From Bacillus sp. Marseille-Q3570 (GTDB lineage Bacteria; Bacillota; Bacilli; Bacillales; Fictibacillaceae): a stretch of DNA of 64,000 nucleotides. Of the stretch, positions 7,843 to 16,140 are shown one piece after another (the first letter of the stretch is position 1; every line of letters starts with the position of its first letter). Location of the stretch: contig NZ_CAMGYZ010000002.1 in NCBI RefSeq assembly GCF_946151055.1, positions 372,001-436,000 of the forward strand, given 5' to 3'. The notes under the pieces are model-generated. The model made no database searches. It saw only the letters and a program-made list of their open reading frames with translations, and was not told where the DNA came from. Made by a program: the position numbers and the translations under genes.

Positions 7843-8670
7843 TTATTCTTTCACTGCACCAGAAGTCAGTCCTGAAACGATGCGGCGTTGGAATAAGAGG
7901 ACCATGATGACTAACGGTACTGTGACCACAACTGTAGCTGCAGATATTTCACCCCATGGAATCGTGAATTGCCCCTGGAACATCGCAATCCCTACTGGTA
8001 CTGTTTTATAAGCTTCCTGTGTATTTAAAACAAGGGCAAACAGGAACTCATTCCAGGCAGCAATGAAGACGAGGATCGCCGTTGTAAAAATCCCTGGAAT
8101 CGCCAGTGGCAGAATGACGCGCCAGTACGTCTGCATGATTGATGCCCCGTCGATTTTCGCGGCTTCTTCCAGATCGAACGGAATTTTTCGGAAGAAGGTT
8201 ACGAGAATCCAAATCGAGAGAGGTAATGTAATCGTCGTATACGGAATGATCAATCCAAGATAACTGTTGGTCAGCCCCAGGTTTTTCAAAATGATATAGA
8301 TCGGGGAGATTGTCGCGATCTGCGGAAACATCGAAACAGACAGTACAAGCCCGAGTATGACCGTTTTTCCTTTGAACTTCATACGCGCTATGGCATACGC
8401 TGCAAATGAAGCTACGAGGACTGTATAGATCGTTGTCACTCCAGAAACAATCAAACTATTTTTCAAGTAGGTCAAGAACGGATGGTTCACGAATACGGAT
8501 CGATAGTTTTCAAGCGTCGGATCTGAAGTAAAAGGAATGAATGCCTTCTCTCCAAACAATTCAGATACAGGCTTCAATGAACTGACCAGAATCCATAAGA
8601 ACGGGAACATGACCAGGAAAATAAAAACGAATAAACCTATATAAAACATTGGTCCAGCTTTCTTCTGCAT
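7843..8670 (-). CDS. Sugar ABC transporter permease (MalG type)
   Basis: Inner-membrane subunit of a CUT1-family sugar importer. The 275-residue protein has six hydrophobic segments and the BPD_transp_1 EAA loop (EEAAKIDGASIMQTYWRVIL, about residues 165-185) that docks the ATPase. The last residues (GLTSGAVKE) match the conserved MalG C-terminus. It is the last gene of the operon: binding protein, MalF-type permease, MalG-type permease. No ATPase gene is nearby, so it probably uses a shared ATPase of the MsmX kind. The sugar is not identifiable from this subunit. Confidence 0.9.
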   Translation of the reverse strand: MQKKAGPMFYIGLFVFIFLVMFPFLWILVSSLKPVSELFGEKAFIPFTSDPTLENYRSVFVNHPFLTYLKNSLIVSGVTTIYTVLVASFAAYAIARMKFKGKTVILGLVLSVSMFPQIATISPIYIILKNLGLTNSYLGLIIPYTTITLPLSIWILVTFFRKIPFDLEEAAKIDGASIMQTYWRVILPLAIPGIFTTAILVFIAAWNEFLFALVLNTQEAYKTVPVGIAMFQGQFTIPWGEISAATVVVTVPLVIMVLLFQRRIVSGLTSGAVKE

Positions 8671-8692
8671 TCAACTCACCCTCCCCTTTTCC

Positions 8693-10006
8693 TTATTTTT
8701 TATCATCTAACAGGTCTCTGCCTAATAAAGAGATGTAAATCATCGAGATGATCGCAACACAAATGAAGACGACAACGGATAGTGCAGAACCTTCCCCGAA
8801 GTTTGATTGTGCAATCATCACTTTATAGGCGAGCAAGGATATGGTTTCTGTTGAATTAGCAGGTCCCCCGCCGGTCAATACGTAAATGAGATCGAACACT
8901 CGGAAAGCATCGAGTGTGCGGAATAACAGCGCGACTAGAATACTAGTTTTCAATAAAGGAAGTGTAATTGTAATGAATTGTTTCCATTTATTCGCTCCAT
9001 CGATGGCTGCTGCTTCATACATGCTTTTGGGTATCGTCTGTAAACCAGCAAGCAGTAACAACGCCATATAAGGAGTCGTTTTCCATACATCGGCAAAAAT
9101 GACGGAGAACATAGCGCCTGAATCGGTTGTCAGAAGTGTCGCCATCCGGTCGATGAGTCCGATTTCTTCAAATATTTTTGAGACGACTCCATTCTGCCCG
9201 TCATAAAGGAATTTCCACATTAGAGCTGCTACAACCGTAGGTATTGCCCATGGTATCAGGATGGAAGCACGGACTAGTCCTCTTCCGAAGAATGCTTTAT
9301 TGATAAGCAAGGCGATCATCAGACCGATGACTAATTCAATTGCAACAGACACGACTGTGAACACGACGGTATTCCAAATTGACATCCACATTCTCTTGTC
9401 CGTCAAATTTTTGGCATAATGATCGAATCCGATGAAATTAGGTTTTATGATCGAATCAGCTAGTGCATTGCTCAATCCTTTGACAGTCTTTGGGTCCTCC
9501 AGTTCATCAAGACCGTTCACTTTCTCCTTGATATCATTGAGCGTAACCTGAATTTCTTCGGCTCGGTCTTTTTCAACCTCGACAAGCTTCTCCTTGGAAC
9601 CTACTTTTTCAAATTTCATCAATTTTTCATCGATGATTTCATATCGTTCTTTGATTTTTTCATCTTCTAATAATGATGAATCAAGTGTTGATAAATCTTG
9701 TTTCACAGAATTCAGTGTTTCCTCGTTTCCTCCGCTAGCTTTATCTAATTCTTTATCAATCGCACCTTCCAAAAGAAAATAGTTATCCAAATAACGGTGC
9801 AGATCGATCATATGGCTCGTATGAACCTCAGATTTAGTCGGATTGTTCAGCCTCATATCGAACAATGAAAAATAAAAGGATTGGATAACCGGCCATATGG
9901 CAATAACGAGAATCAAAAGTAGTGAAGGCGCAATCAATAAGTATGCAACGGAGCTTTCAGAAAGTTTTTTTCGTTTCTTCTTAGGTTTTGATGTACGATC
10001 ACTCAA
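8693..10006 (-). CDS. Sugar ABC transporter permease (MalF type) with large inserted loop
   Basis: Partner permease of the CUT1 importer, about 437 residues against roughly 290-310 for most Gram-positive MalF-type subunits. After the first membrane segment (about residues 20-43) there is a Glu/Lys/Asp-rich region of about 140 residues, likely helical coiled-coil, before the remaining segments and the EAA loop EAAAIDGANKWKQFITITLP. The insert is probably extracellular, in the position of the P2 loop of E. coli MalF. Start: the TTG at 10006 (SDRTSKPKKK follows) is preferred, though its ribosome site is weak; a TTG at 10078 extends the frame. It overlaps no neighbour and is 22 nt before the MalG-type gene. 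Confidence 0.85.
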   Translation of the reverse strand: MSDRTSKPKKKRKKLSESSVAYLLIAPSLLLILVIAIWPVIQSFYFSLFDMRLNNPTKSEVHTSHMIDLHRYLDNYFLLEGAIDKELDKASGGNEETLNSVKQDLSTLDSSLLEDEKIKERYEIIDEKLMKFEKVGSKEKLVEVEKDRAEEIQVTLNDIKEKVNGLDELEDPKTVKGLSNALADSIIKPNFIGFDHYAKNLTDKRMWMSIWNTVVFTVVSVAIELVIGLMIALLINKAFFGRGLVRASILIPWAIPTVVAALMWKFLYDGQNGVVSKIFEEIGLIDRMATLLTTDSGAMFSVIFADVWKTTPYMALLLLAGLQTIPKSMYEAAAIDGANKWKQFITITLPLLKTSILVALLFRTLDAFRVFDLIYVLTGGGPANSTETISLLAYKVMIAQSNFGEGSALSVVVFICVAIISMIYISLLGRDLLDDKK

Positions 10007-10120
10007 TCCATCTTCACACCTTTCAAATGATAGAAGCTGACCCCATCGTGTCTTACCCTGGGTTGCATTTCGAGGCAACCCTGAGTAACATATGTTAGAG
10101 CCAGCCCTATCTGATTTTCG

Positions 10121-11419
10121 TTATTTCATGGCACTCTCAATTTTTGATTGCATTGCTTTAGCTGCTTCTTCTGGTGTACTTTGTCCTGCGATCGCTTTAG
10201 AGACTTCAATCTGAATGATTTCTGAAATCTCAGGATAATTCGCTACGACTGGACGTGAAACAGCAGATTCAAGTGCGTTTACGAATCCTTCTTCTTTAAA
10301 GAACGGATTTGCTTCCAGGACTTCTTCATCCTCATATAAAGAAGAAATCGTCGGCGCTTTACCGCCATGGATCGCTGAAATTTTCTGTCCTTCAGGCCCA
10401 GTCATGAATTTCAAGAACTCCCATGCTTCTTCTGGGTGCTCAGAATAAGCACTGATCGCCGCCATCCATCCACCTAAGGCTGCAGCTGTTCCAGCATCAC
10501 CTTCCGGAAGTGGTGCAACTCCGACTTTGTCAACAATTTTAGATTGTTCTTCGTCATTCGCCAATGCATATTGGTAAGGCCAGTTACGGATGAAAGGAGA
10601 TTCACCTTCAATGAAAGAGGTGTGGGACTCAGGCTCCGTGAAGTTGGTGATGTTTTCAGGGACGATCTCTGAGTTCATTATTTCAACCATTTTGGTAAGG
10701 CCTTTAATCGATTCTTCACTGTCTACAACCACTTCACCGTCTTCATTGACAATTGCTCCACCATAACTAGCAATGAACTCAACAGCATTACATACTAACC
10801 CTTCGTATTGCTTTCCTTGCATAAGGTAACCGAACTTCGTACCCTCTTGACCTTGGAGCTCACCAGCTTTTGTCATCAATTCATCCCAGGTTTTAGGTGG
10901 TTCTTCAACCATATCCTTACGATAGAAAAGCATACCAGCGTCAATGTATTTAGGCATCGCCCATTGTCTTCCTTCAAAATTCGCAGCACTTAAAGCGCCT
11001 TCGTTGTAAGACTCCATATCGATTTTGTCTTTTTTGATAAAACGATCCAACGGCATGACATACCCAGCTTGAGCAAATTCAGCCGGCCATATAACATCTA
11101 ATTCCAGGACATCAATTTCACTTGATTTTCCATTTAGAGCAGTGACGTAAGCATTGTGTTGAGCACCTGTATCCGATGGCATTTCCCGGAATTCGACCTC
11201 GATGTTCGGATGTTCTTTTTCAAATGCTTCGATTACCTTTTCTGTCCCTTTAGTTGCATCTTGTCCTTTTGCATAAACGATCGTCACTTTTTCGCCATCT
11301 GATTTGTTTTCACCCTCTTCGCCACCGCTGCCATCCTCACCGTCTGAGCTGCAGGCAGCCAAGATCAGACTAAGAGCAAGAAAGAGTGAAAACAGGCTTG
11401 TCCATTTTGATTTTTTCAT
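10121..11419 (-). CDS. Sugar-binding lipoprotein of ABC importer (MalE type)
   Basis: Extracellular solute-binding protein, family 1, anchored as a lipoprotein: the signal peptide ends in the lipobox LAAC with Cys23, followed by a Ser/Gly/Asp/Glu-rich linker. The mature part of about 410 residues includes ALGGWMAAISAYSEHPEEAW and FMTGPEGQK, typical of sugar-binding proteins. The ATG at 11419 follows GGGGAGG. It is the first gene of the transporter operon, 188 bp downstream of the lacI-type gene; the gap holds a cre/LacI-like palindrome and a repeat. The substrate is probably an oligosaccharide but cannot be named. Confidence 0.9.
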   Translation of the reverse strand: MKKSKWTSLFSLFLALSLILAACSSDGEDGSGGEEGENKSDGEKVTIVYAKGQDATKGTEKVIEAFEKEHPNIEVEFREMPSDTGAQHNAYVTALNGKSSEIDVLELDVIWPAEFAQAGYVMPLDRFIKKDKIDMESYNEGALSAANFEGRQWAMPKYIDAGMLFYRKDMVEEPPKTWDELMTKAGELQGQEGTKFGYLMQGKQYEGLVCNAVEFIASYGGAIVNEDGEVVVDSEESIKGLTKMVEIMNSEIVPENITNFTEPESHTSFIEGESPFIRNWPYQYALANDEEQSKIVDKVGVAPLPEGDAGTAAALGGWMAAISAYSEHPEEAWEFLKFMTGPEGQKISAIHGGKAPTISSLYEDEEVLEANPFFKEEGFVNALESAVSRPVVANYPEISEIIQIEVSKAIAGQSTPEEAAKAMQSKIESAMK

Positions 11420-11449
11420 TAGAAATCCTCCCCTTATACTTTTTGAATT

Positions 11450-11463
11450 TGGAATCGATTTCA
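11450..11463. promoter_or_regulatory. cre/LacI-type operator before the sugar-binding protein gene
   Basis: TGGAATCGATTTCA fits TGNAANCGNTNNCA fully and shares TGAAATCG with the site at 12644-12657 upstream of the lacI-type gene. It lies about 30 nt before the start codon, so a bound repressor would block transcription. Confidence 0.55.
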
Positions 11464-11469
11464 CAAACT

Positions 11470-11567
11470 TTAAAGAAAACTTGGCAAAGCCAAGCCGTTG
11501 GCGCAGGCTGAGCTTTAGTTGCGCTTATATTGAAGAAACTATTTTATACTTTCTTTAAATGTAAAAA
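11470..11567. repeat. Family A two-hairpin repeat
   Basis: Starts TTTAAAGAAAACTTGG; contains CTTGGCAAAGCCAAG (15-nt palindrome), GCGCAGGCTGAGC and, at the end, a TATACTTTCTTTAAATGT segment. It fills the gap between the lacI-type gene and the binding-protein gene. Confidence 0.7.
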
Positions 11568-11606
11568 AATAAATCAAGCATGAAAATCATCATCAATCAT
11601 TTTGTT

Positions 11607-12593
11607 TTACGTCGACTCTCGAATGATAAGTTCAAAAGGTAATTCAACACGATTGGAACTGGTTTTTTCCGGTGATTGAATCTGTCCGACCATCAATTCC
11701 ATTGCTGCCCTTCCCAACTGATGAACAGGTTGTTTAACAGTTGTGAGCCCCAACAATTCAGCAATTGGTTGATCATCGAATCCGATGACTGCGAGATCTT
11801 CAGGAATCTTGTAACCATTTTTCCTTGCTTCGAATATCAACCCCGAAGCAACTTCATCACTTCCTGTAAAAACAGCTGTGGGTGTATTTTTTAGATTGTG
11901 GAGCCGATAGAATAATCGTTTACCGCCTTCAATCGTAAATTGATCGGTGTACATCCAGTCCGGATCAATTGAGATGCCAGCCTGTTGCATGGCTTTTATG
12001 TAGCCTTCTTGCCTGCTTTTTGATACCCGGCTGCCACCTGGCTCTGAACTGCAGTAAACAATTGCCTTATGCCCACGATCAAGTAAATGTTTCGTACCGA
12101 TATAGCCTCCCATCACCTGGTCCAGATGTGCCATGGGAACTTTGGCATCGTAATCATATTCATTACAGAGGACGATAGGCCCATACGATAGATAATTTTC
12201 GATTTCAGACCAGGGATTTTCCATTGACGTGAGAATCAACCCATCAATCTGCTTTCCTCGGAGCAATTGCAAATAATTCAATTCTTGTTGTTTGTTATAT
12301 CTGGTCTGACAAAATAAGAGTTGGTATCCTTTTTCTGCAGCGACCTCCTCCATCGTTTCAACAAGCTGGCTGAAAAATGGATTCGTCAGACGTGGTACAT
12401 ATACTGCAATCGTCTCGGTTTTTTGTTTCCTTAATTTCTGTGCACTGGAATTCGGTACATACTGTAACTCCCTCATCGCCTGTTCTACGAGCTTCTTCTT
12501 TTCCTCACTGACATAAGGATGTTGATTGATCACTCTGGAAACAGTTGTACGTGATAACCCAGCACGTTTCGCTACATCCGATATCGTGGTCAT
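11607..12593 (-). CDS. LacI-family repressor of the sugar transporter operon
   Basis: A 328-residue regulator with an N-terminal LacI helix-turn-helix (ISDVAKRAGLSRTTVSRVIN, residues 4-23), hinge helix region around residues 45-60 (VPNSSAQKLRKQKT), and a periplasmic-binding-protein-like effector domain (AVYVPRLTNPFFSQLVE, then VIGFDDQPIAELLGLTTVKQP near residue 270). It is upstream of and codirectional with the ABC importer, and palindromic operators precede both. It most likely represses the transporter until the cognate sugar is bound. Confidence 0.9.
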   Translation of the reverse strand: MTTISDVAKRAGLSRTTVSRVINQHPYVSEEKKKLVEQAMRELQYVPNSSAQKLRKQKTETIAVYVPRLTNPFFSQLVETMEEVAAEKGYQLLFCQTRYNKQQELNYLQLLRGKQIDGLILTSMENPWSEIENYLSYGPIVLCNEYDYDAKVPMAHLDQVMGGYIGTKHLLDRGHKAIVYCSSEPGGSRVSKSRQEGYIKAMQQAGISIDPDWMYTDQFTIEGGKRLFYRLHNLKNTPTAVFTGSDEVASGLIFEARKNGYKIPEDLAVIGFDDQPIAELLGLTTVKQPVHQLGRAAMELMVGQIQSPEKTSSNRVELPFELIIREST

Positions 12594-12641
12594 TCAAATC
12601 TCCTACGTATAGGATTCCCCTCCTTCCAGAACTTGTATATA

Positions 12642-12659
12642 CATGAAATCGTTTTCATG
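12642..12659. promoter_or_regulatory. LacI/CcpA-type operator upstream of the lacI-type gene
   Basis: CATGAAATCGTTTTCATG is an 18-bp near-perfect palindrome with central CG, as LacI-family proteins bind, and TGAAATCGTTTTCA also fits the cre pattern. It is 49 bp before the regulator start, which fits autoregulation and/or catabolite control. Confidence 0.6.
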
Positions 12660-12730
12660 ATTGATTATATTGAAAAGTCTGAATAATTACAAGACTTTTT
12701 TCGACTAAATTTTTTTTGAGCTTTTTCTTA

Positions 12731-12885
12731 GTGCCTGGCACCGTTCCAAACCCCCTGGTATCACTAGGATGTAGAACAGTGCCAGGTACACTTTTGAAAC
12801 CCTTGATATCATTGGATTCCTGGTCGGTGCCAGGCACCATTTAAAAACCGTTGGGGCTCAAGGGGGAAATTGTCGTGCCAGGCAC
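12731..12885. repeat. GTGCCWGGCAC palindrome array, 48-bp period (4 units)
   Basis: Palindromes GTGCC(A/T)GG(C/T)AC start at 12731, 12779, 12827 and 12875, exactly 48 bp apart. The sequence between them differs from unit to unit. The same period occurs at 17592-17650, 28062-28120 and 44107-44261. Confidence 0.8.
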
Positions 12886-12913
12886 TGGATGTTAAATTCA
12901 AACATTAAACCGA

Positions 12914-12987
12914 TAAAAATAAACATAATTGTTGACATTAGTGTTCGTTTTTAACATAATTGATAGTAATTCATGATAAAAATGAAC
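12914..12987 (+). promoter_or_regulatory. Sigma-A promoter and putative DeoR operators of the acid-sugar operon
   Basis: TTGACA (12932-12937) and CATAAT (12955-12960) are 17 bp apart. Three related 11-bp sites surround it: TAAAAATAAAC at 12914-12924, GTTCGTTTTTA (inverse of TAAAAACGAAC) at 12943-12953 in the spacer, and TAAAAATGAAC at 12977-12987. A repressor bound there would cover the promoter, so I infer autoregulation by the DeoR-family protein. Confidence 0.65.
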
Positions 12988-13010
12988 AAACCAGTAAAGG
13001 AATGAACACA

Positions 13011-13781
13011 ATGTCCCCATCACAGCGAAGGGAAAAAATTATTACCCATGTGAATGAAACTGGAAAAGTTGATATTGAGCAGTTAAGTGAAATGTTCAAA
13101 GTTTCGCAAATGACTATTCGAAGGGATCTTGTTCAATTAGAACAGGACGGGAAATTGATCAGAACTCATGGTGGAGCCGTCTCCCCTCGCTCCCTGACCC
13201 TGGAAACACCATATTTAAATAAAGAAACAAAAAATGTGATTGAAAAGAGATCCATATCAAAGAAGGCTTTGGAATTCATCCCTGATGGAGCAAGTATTTT
13301 ACTTGATTCAGGGACAACCACCTTAGAATTGGCTCGACAATTAGCAAACCGGGAAGACCTCACGATCATCACGAATGATATCAAAATCGCAAGTGAACTT
13401 GTTGACTCATCATTGAAAGTGATCGTGACCGGAGGAAATCTTCAAAACAATGTAGGTGCGTTATTCGGTGCTCAAACCCAAGAATTTTTAAGAGGAATCC
13501 ACGTCGATTTGTTTTTCCTCGGTGCCCATGCGATCGATATTCAGGCAGGGGTTACAGCACCTACCTTAGAAAAGGCTCTGGTCAAAAAGCTGATGATGGA
13601 AGCTGCTGAAGAAACCTGGCTGCTGGCGGATTCGAGCAAAATAAACCATAAAGCGTTCAGTAAAGTATGTTCTTTAGCTGACCTGAAAGGCTTCATCACA
13701 GATAACCAGGGCAAAAAAGAAGATTACACACTCATTGCGCAGCAAGTAAAGACTTATCAGGTAGAAAGTGAGGGGCATTGA
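13011..13781 (+). CDS. DeoR/GlpR-family regulator of the acid-sugar operon
   Basis: Repressor of 256 residues with an N-terminal winged helix (QRREKIITHVNETGKVDIEQ, then FKVSQMTIRRDLVQLEQDGK, residues 5-57) and a DeoR C-terminal effector domain (ILLDSGTTTLELARQL, then TGGNLQNNVGALFG). The ATG at 13011 follows AAAGGA with 9-nt spacing. Its stop is one base before the start of the DUF1537 kinase gene, so the two are translationally linked. It probably senses a phosphorylated four-carbon sugar acid. Confidence 0.88.
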   Translation: MSPSQRREKIITHVNETGKVDIEQLSEMFKVSQMTIRRDLVQLEQDGKLIRTHGGAVSPRSLTLETPYLNKETKNVIEKRSISKKALEFIPDGASILLDSGTTTLELARQLANREDLTIITNDIKIASELVDSSLKVIVTGGNLQNNVGALFGAQTQEFLRGIHVDLFFLGAHAIDIQAGVTAPTLEKALVKKLMMEAAEETWLLADSSKINHKAFSKVCSLADLKGFITDNQGKKEDYTLIAQQVKTYQVESEGH

Positions 13782-13782
13782 T

Positions 13783-15093
13783 ATGATTGGAGTTATTGCA
13801 GATGATCTGACCGGTGCTAATGCAACAGGAGTCAGATTGACAAAGCAAGGGTTCAAGACAGCTACGGTGGTCCGGGACGCCCCACTCCCTGAAAAAAATC
13901 GATATGATGCCATTTGTATTGATACGGATAGTCGATATTCACCCGTCAATGTTTGCAAGCAGCGTGTCAAAACGGCAATCAATAAATTCCAAGCACAAGA
14001 TGTCTCTATCTTCTGTAAGAGAATCGATAGTACAGTCAGGGGGCATTTCGGTTATGAAATTGATGCCATGCTTGGTGAGCTTGGAGATGAATCCATCGCG
14101 ATCGTCTGTCCCTCCTTTCCAAAGTCAGGGCGGGTCACCACAGGGGGCTACCTGCTTGTAGAAGGGGTGCCCTTACAAGAAACAGATGTGGCAAGGGATC
14201 CTATCAAACCTTTAACTGAATCATACGTTCCGAATATCATTCGATCCCAGAGCGTATACCCTGTAGAACATATCCCATTATCAACCGTTCTGGAAGGTGG
14301 GGAATCAATCGCGGCAAAGATCAAAAATCTCAGCGAAAATGGAATAAGGATCATTTCCATCGATGCTGTTACAGATGAAGAAATCGATGAGATCGCAAAA
14401 GCGATGACTTCTATAGGCGACAAGCAGTTCATTCCTTGTGATCCTGGACCACTGACTGCCTCCTATTGCCGTGATTATATCCAGCAACAAGTCAATCCAA
14501 GCAAGATCCTTGTAACAGTAGGAAGTGCAACTGCGATGACCGGAAGGCAACTTGAATATCTGTACTCTAAGACACAAATTACACCGATCATTGTAGACGC
14601 TGAAAAGCTGGCAACCTTCAACGGAAGATGGGAAGAAGAGATCCAACGTTCTGTTGATGAGGCACTTAAGATGGTACAAACCAATGACCTCATTGTTGTC
14701 ACAACCTATCATCCTGGTGCAAAACGGGTGAATTTGAAAGAAAAAGCCATTGTTGAAAAGTCTTCTGAAGATGCCCTGGCCAAACGGATAACAGATGGAC
14801 TTGCAAAAATATCAAGGAAACTGATCGAACAATCGCCAGATAAAATCGAAGGTTGTTTTTCAAGCGGTGGGGATGTAACAGCTTCTATTTGTGCTGTTAG
14901 TGGAGCATCCGGCATCCACCTTGACGACGAAGTCATTCCATTGGCAGCATACGGCCAGTTCATCGGCGGCCATTTTGATGGCATTTCAGTAGTGACCAAA
15001 GGCGGACTTGTCGGTGATAAGAAAGCCATTTATGATTGCGTACAACTTTTAAAAAATAAACTTTCCCAATACAGAAAGGAGAAAAACGTATGA
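13783..15093 (+). CDS. Four-carbon acid-sugar kinase, DUF1537 family (D-threonate/D-erythronate kinase type)
   Basis: Kinase of 436 residues. The N-terminal domain begins with [17 protein letters not shown] (residues 3-19), the acid-sugar binding signature of DUF1537; [16 protein letters not shown] (about residue 76) and CPSFPKSGR also match. The C-terminal nucleotide-binding domain carries [20 protein letters not shown] (about 362-381) and [18 protein letters not shown] (about 400-417). Members phosphorylate D-threonate or D-erythronate at O4 (OtnK/DtnK). With a PdxA2-type dehydrogenase as next gene and no separate threonate dehydrogenase, the D-threonate/D-erythronate route to dihydroxyacetone phosphate is most likely. 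Confidence 0.85.
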   Translation: MIGVIADDLTGANATGVRLTKQGFKTATVVRDAPLPEKNRYDAICIDTDSRYSPVNVCKQRVKTAINKFQAQDVSIFCKRIDSTVRGHFGYEIDAMLGELGDESIAIVCPSFPKSGRVTTGGYLLVEGVPLQETDVARDPIKPLTESYVPNIIRSQSVYPVEHIPLSTVLEGGESIAAKIKNLSENGIRIISIDAVTDEEIDEIAKAMTSIGDKQFIPCDPGPLTASYCRDYIQQQVNPSKILVTVGSATAMTGRQLEYLYSKTQITPIIVDAEKLATFNGRWEEEIQRSVDEALKMVQTNDLIVVTTYHPGAKRVNLKEKAIVEKSSEDALAKRITDGLAKISRKLIEQSPDKIEGCFSSGGDVTASICAVSGASGIHLDDEVIPLAAYGQFIGGHFDGISVVTKGGLVGDKKAIYDCVQLLKNKLSQYRKEKNV

Positions 15094-16109
15094 CAACACA
15101 AATCGAAAGACCAATCATCGCTATTCCTATGGGGGACCCTGCAGGGATCGGACCAGAAATAACTGTTGGAGCTTTAAGCAAGAAAGAAATCTATGAACAG
15201 TCCCGCCCAATTGTAATCGGCCATACAGAAGTTTTGGAAAAAGCAATCGGGATCATGGATGTAAACCTTTCTATAAATAAAGTGGACACACCCGAACAAG
15301 GAAAATACGAGTTTGGAACTGTTGATGTCATCCATCTTCCGAACTTGAAAGTAGATGAACTGAAATTCGGAGAGGTACAAGCTCAATGCGGCCAGGCTGC
15401 GTTCGATTATATCGAGAAAACGGTTGAACTTGCGAATGCTGGTGACGTCCATGTCATGGCAACGACTCCGATCAACAAAGAATCGTTGAAAGCTGCTGAA
15501 GTGCCATATATCGGCCATACAGAAATGCTCGCTGCCCTTACAAATACCGATGACCCATTAACGATGTTTGAAGTCCGTAATATGAGGATCTTCTTTTTGA
15601 CTCGCCACCTAAGTGTCAAGGATGCCATCGATCAAATGACAAAAGAGCGTGTCCGTGATTACTTGAACCGATGTGATAAAGCACTTCAGCGTTTAGGAGT
15701 TGAAAAACGCAAATTTGCTGTAGCAGGTTTGAACCCGCATGCAGGTGAAGGCGGTTTATTCGGACGTGAAGAACTTGATGAACTGACACCTGGAATTGAA
15801 CTAGCAAAACAAGATGGAATCGAAGCTGTTGGACCGGTTCCTGCGGATTCCGTTTTCCATCATGCGTTAAATGGAAAGTTCGATGCAGTGCTTTCCCTTT
15901 ATCATGACCAGGGGCATATTGCTGCAAAAATGACTGACTTTGAAAGAACCATTTCAATTACGAATGGTCTTCCGTTCTTGAGAACATCTGTTGACCATGG
16001 CACAGCGTTTGATATAGCTGGTAAAGGGATTGCTAGTACTGTCAGTATGGAAGAGTGCATTAAGTTAGCAGCGAAATACGCATCCAAGTTCACACGGGAA
16101 AATATTTAA
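15090..16109 (+). CDS. pdxA2: PdxA2-type 4-phospho-D-threonate/erythronate dehydrogenase
   Basis: NAD-dependent oxidative decarboxylase of the PdxA family, 339 residues. Motifs: [12 protein letters not shown] (residues 12-23), a metal His in YIGHTEML (about 141), another in [11 protein letters not shown] (about 212) and a third in [12 protein letters not shown] (about 267), matching the three metal-binding His of PdxA. ATG overlaps the kinase stop by 4 nt, after an AAAGGAG ribosome site. PdxA2 enzymes act on 4-phospho-D-threonate or 4-phospho-D-erythronate made by the DUF1537 kinase, giving dihydroxyacetone phosphate. The context argues against the vitamin B6 enzyme PdxA. Confidence 0.85.
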   Translation: MTTQIERPIIAIPMGDPAGIGPEITVGALSKKEIYEQSRPIVIGHTEVLEKAIGIMDVNLSINKVDTPEQGKYEFGTVDVIHLPNLKVDELKFGEVQAQCGQAAFDYIEKTVELANAGDVHVMATTPINKESLKAAEVPYIGHTEMLAALTNTDDPLTMFEVRNMRIFFLTRHLSVKDAIDQMTKERVRDYLNRCDKALQRLGVEKRKFAVAGLNPHAGEGGLFGREELDELTPGIELAKQDGIEAVGPVPADSVFHHALNGKFDAVLSLYHDQGHIAAKMTDFERTISITNGLPFLRTSVDHGTAFDIAGKGIASTVSMEECIKLAAKYASKFTRENI

Positions 16110-16140
16110 GTACAGTTATTAATCGATAGGAGGCAATAAT

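Noticed and set aside
15090-16109. PdxA-like enzyme as the vitamin B6 biosynthesis enzyme
   Set aside because: Its operon context (DUF1537 kinase, sugar-acid permease) fits PdxA2, and Bacillus makes B6 by the PdxST route.
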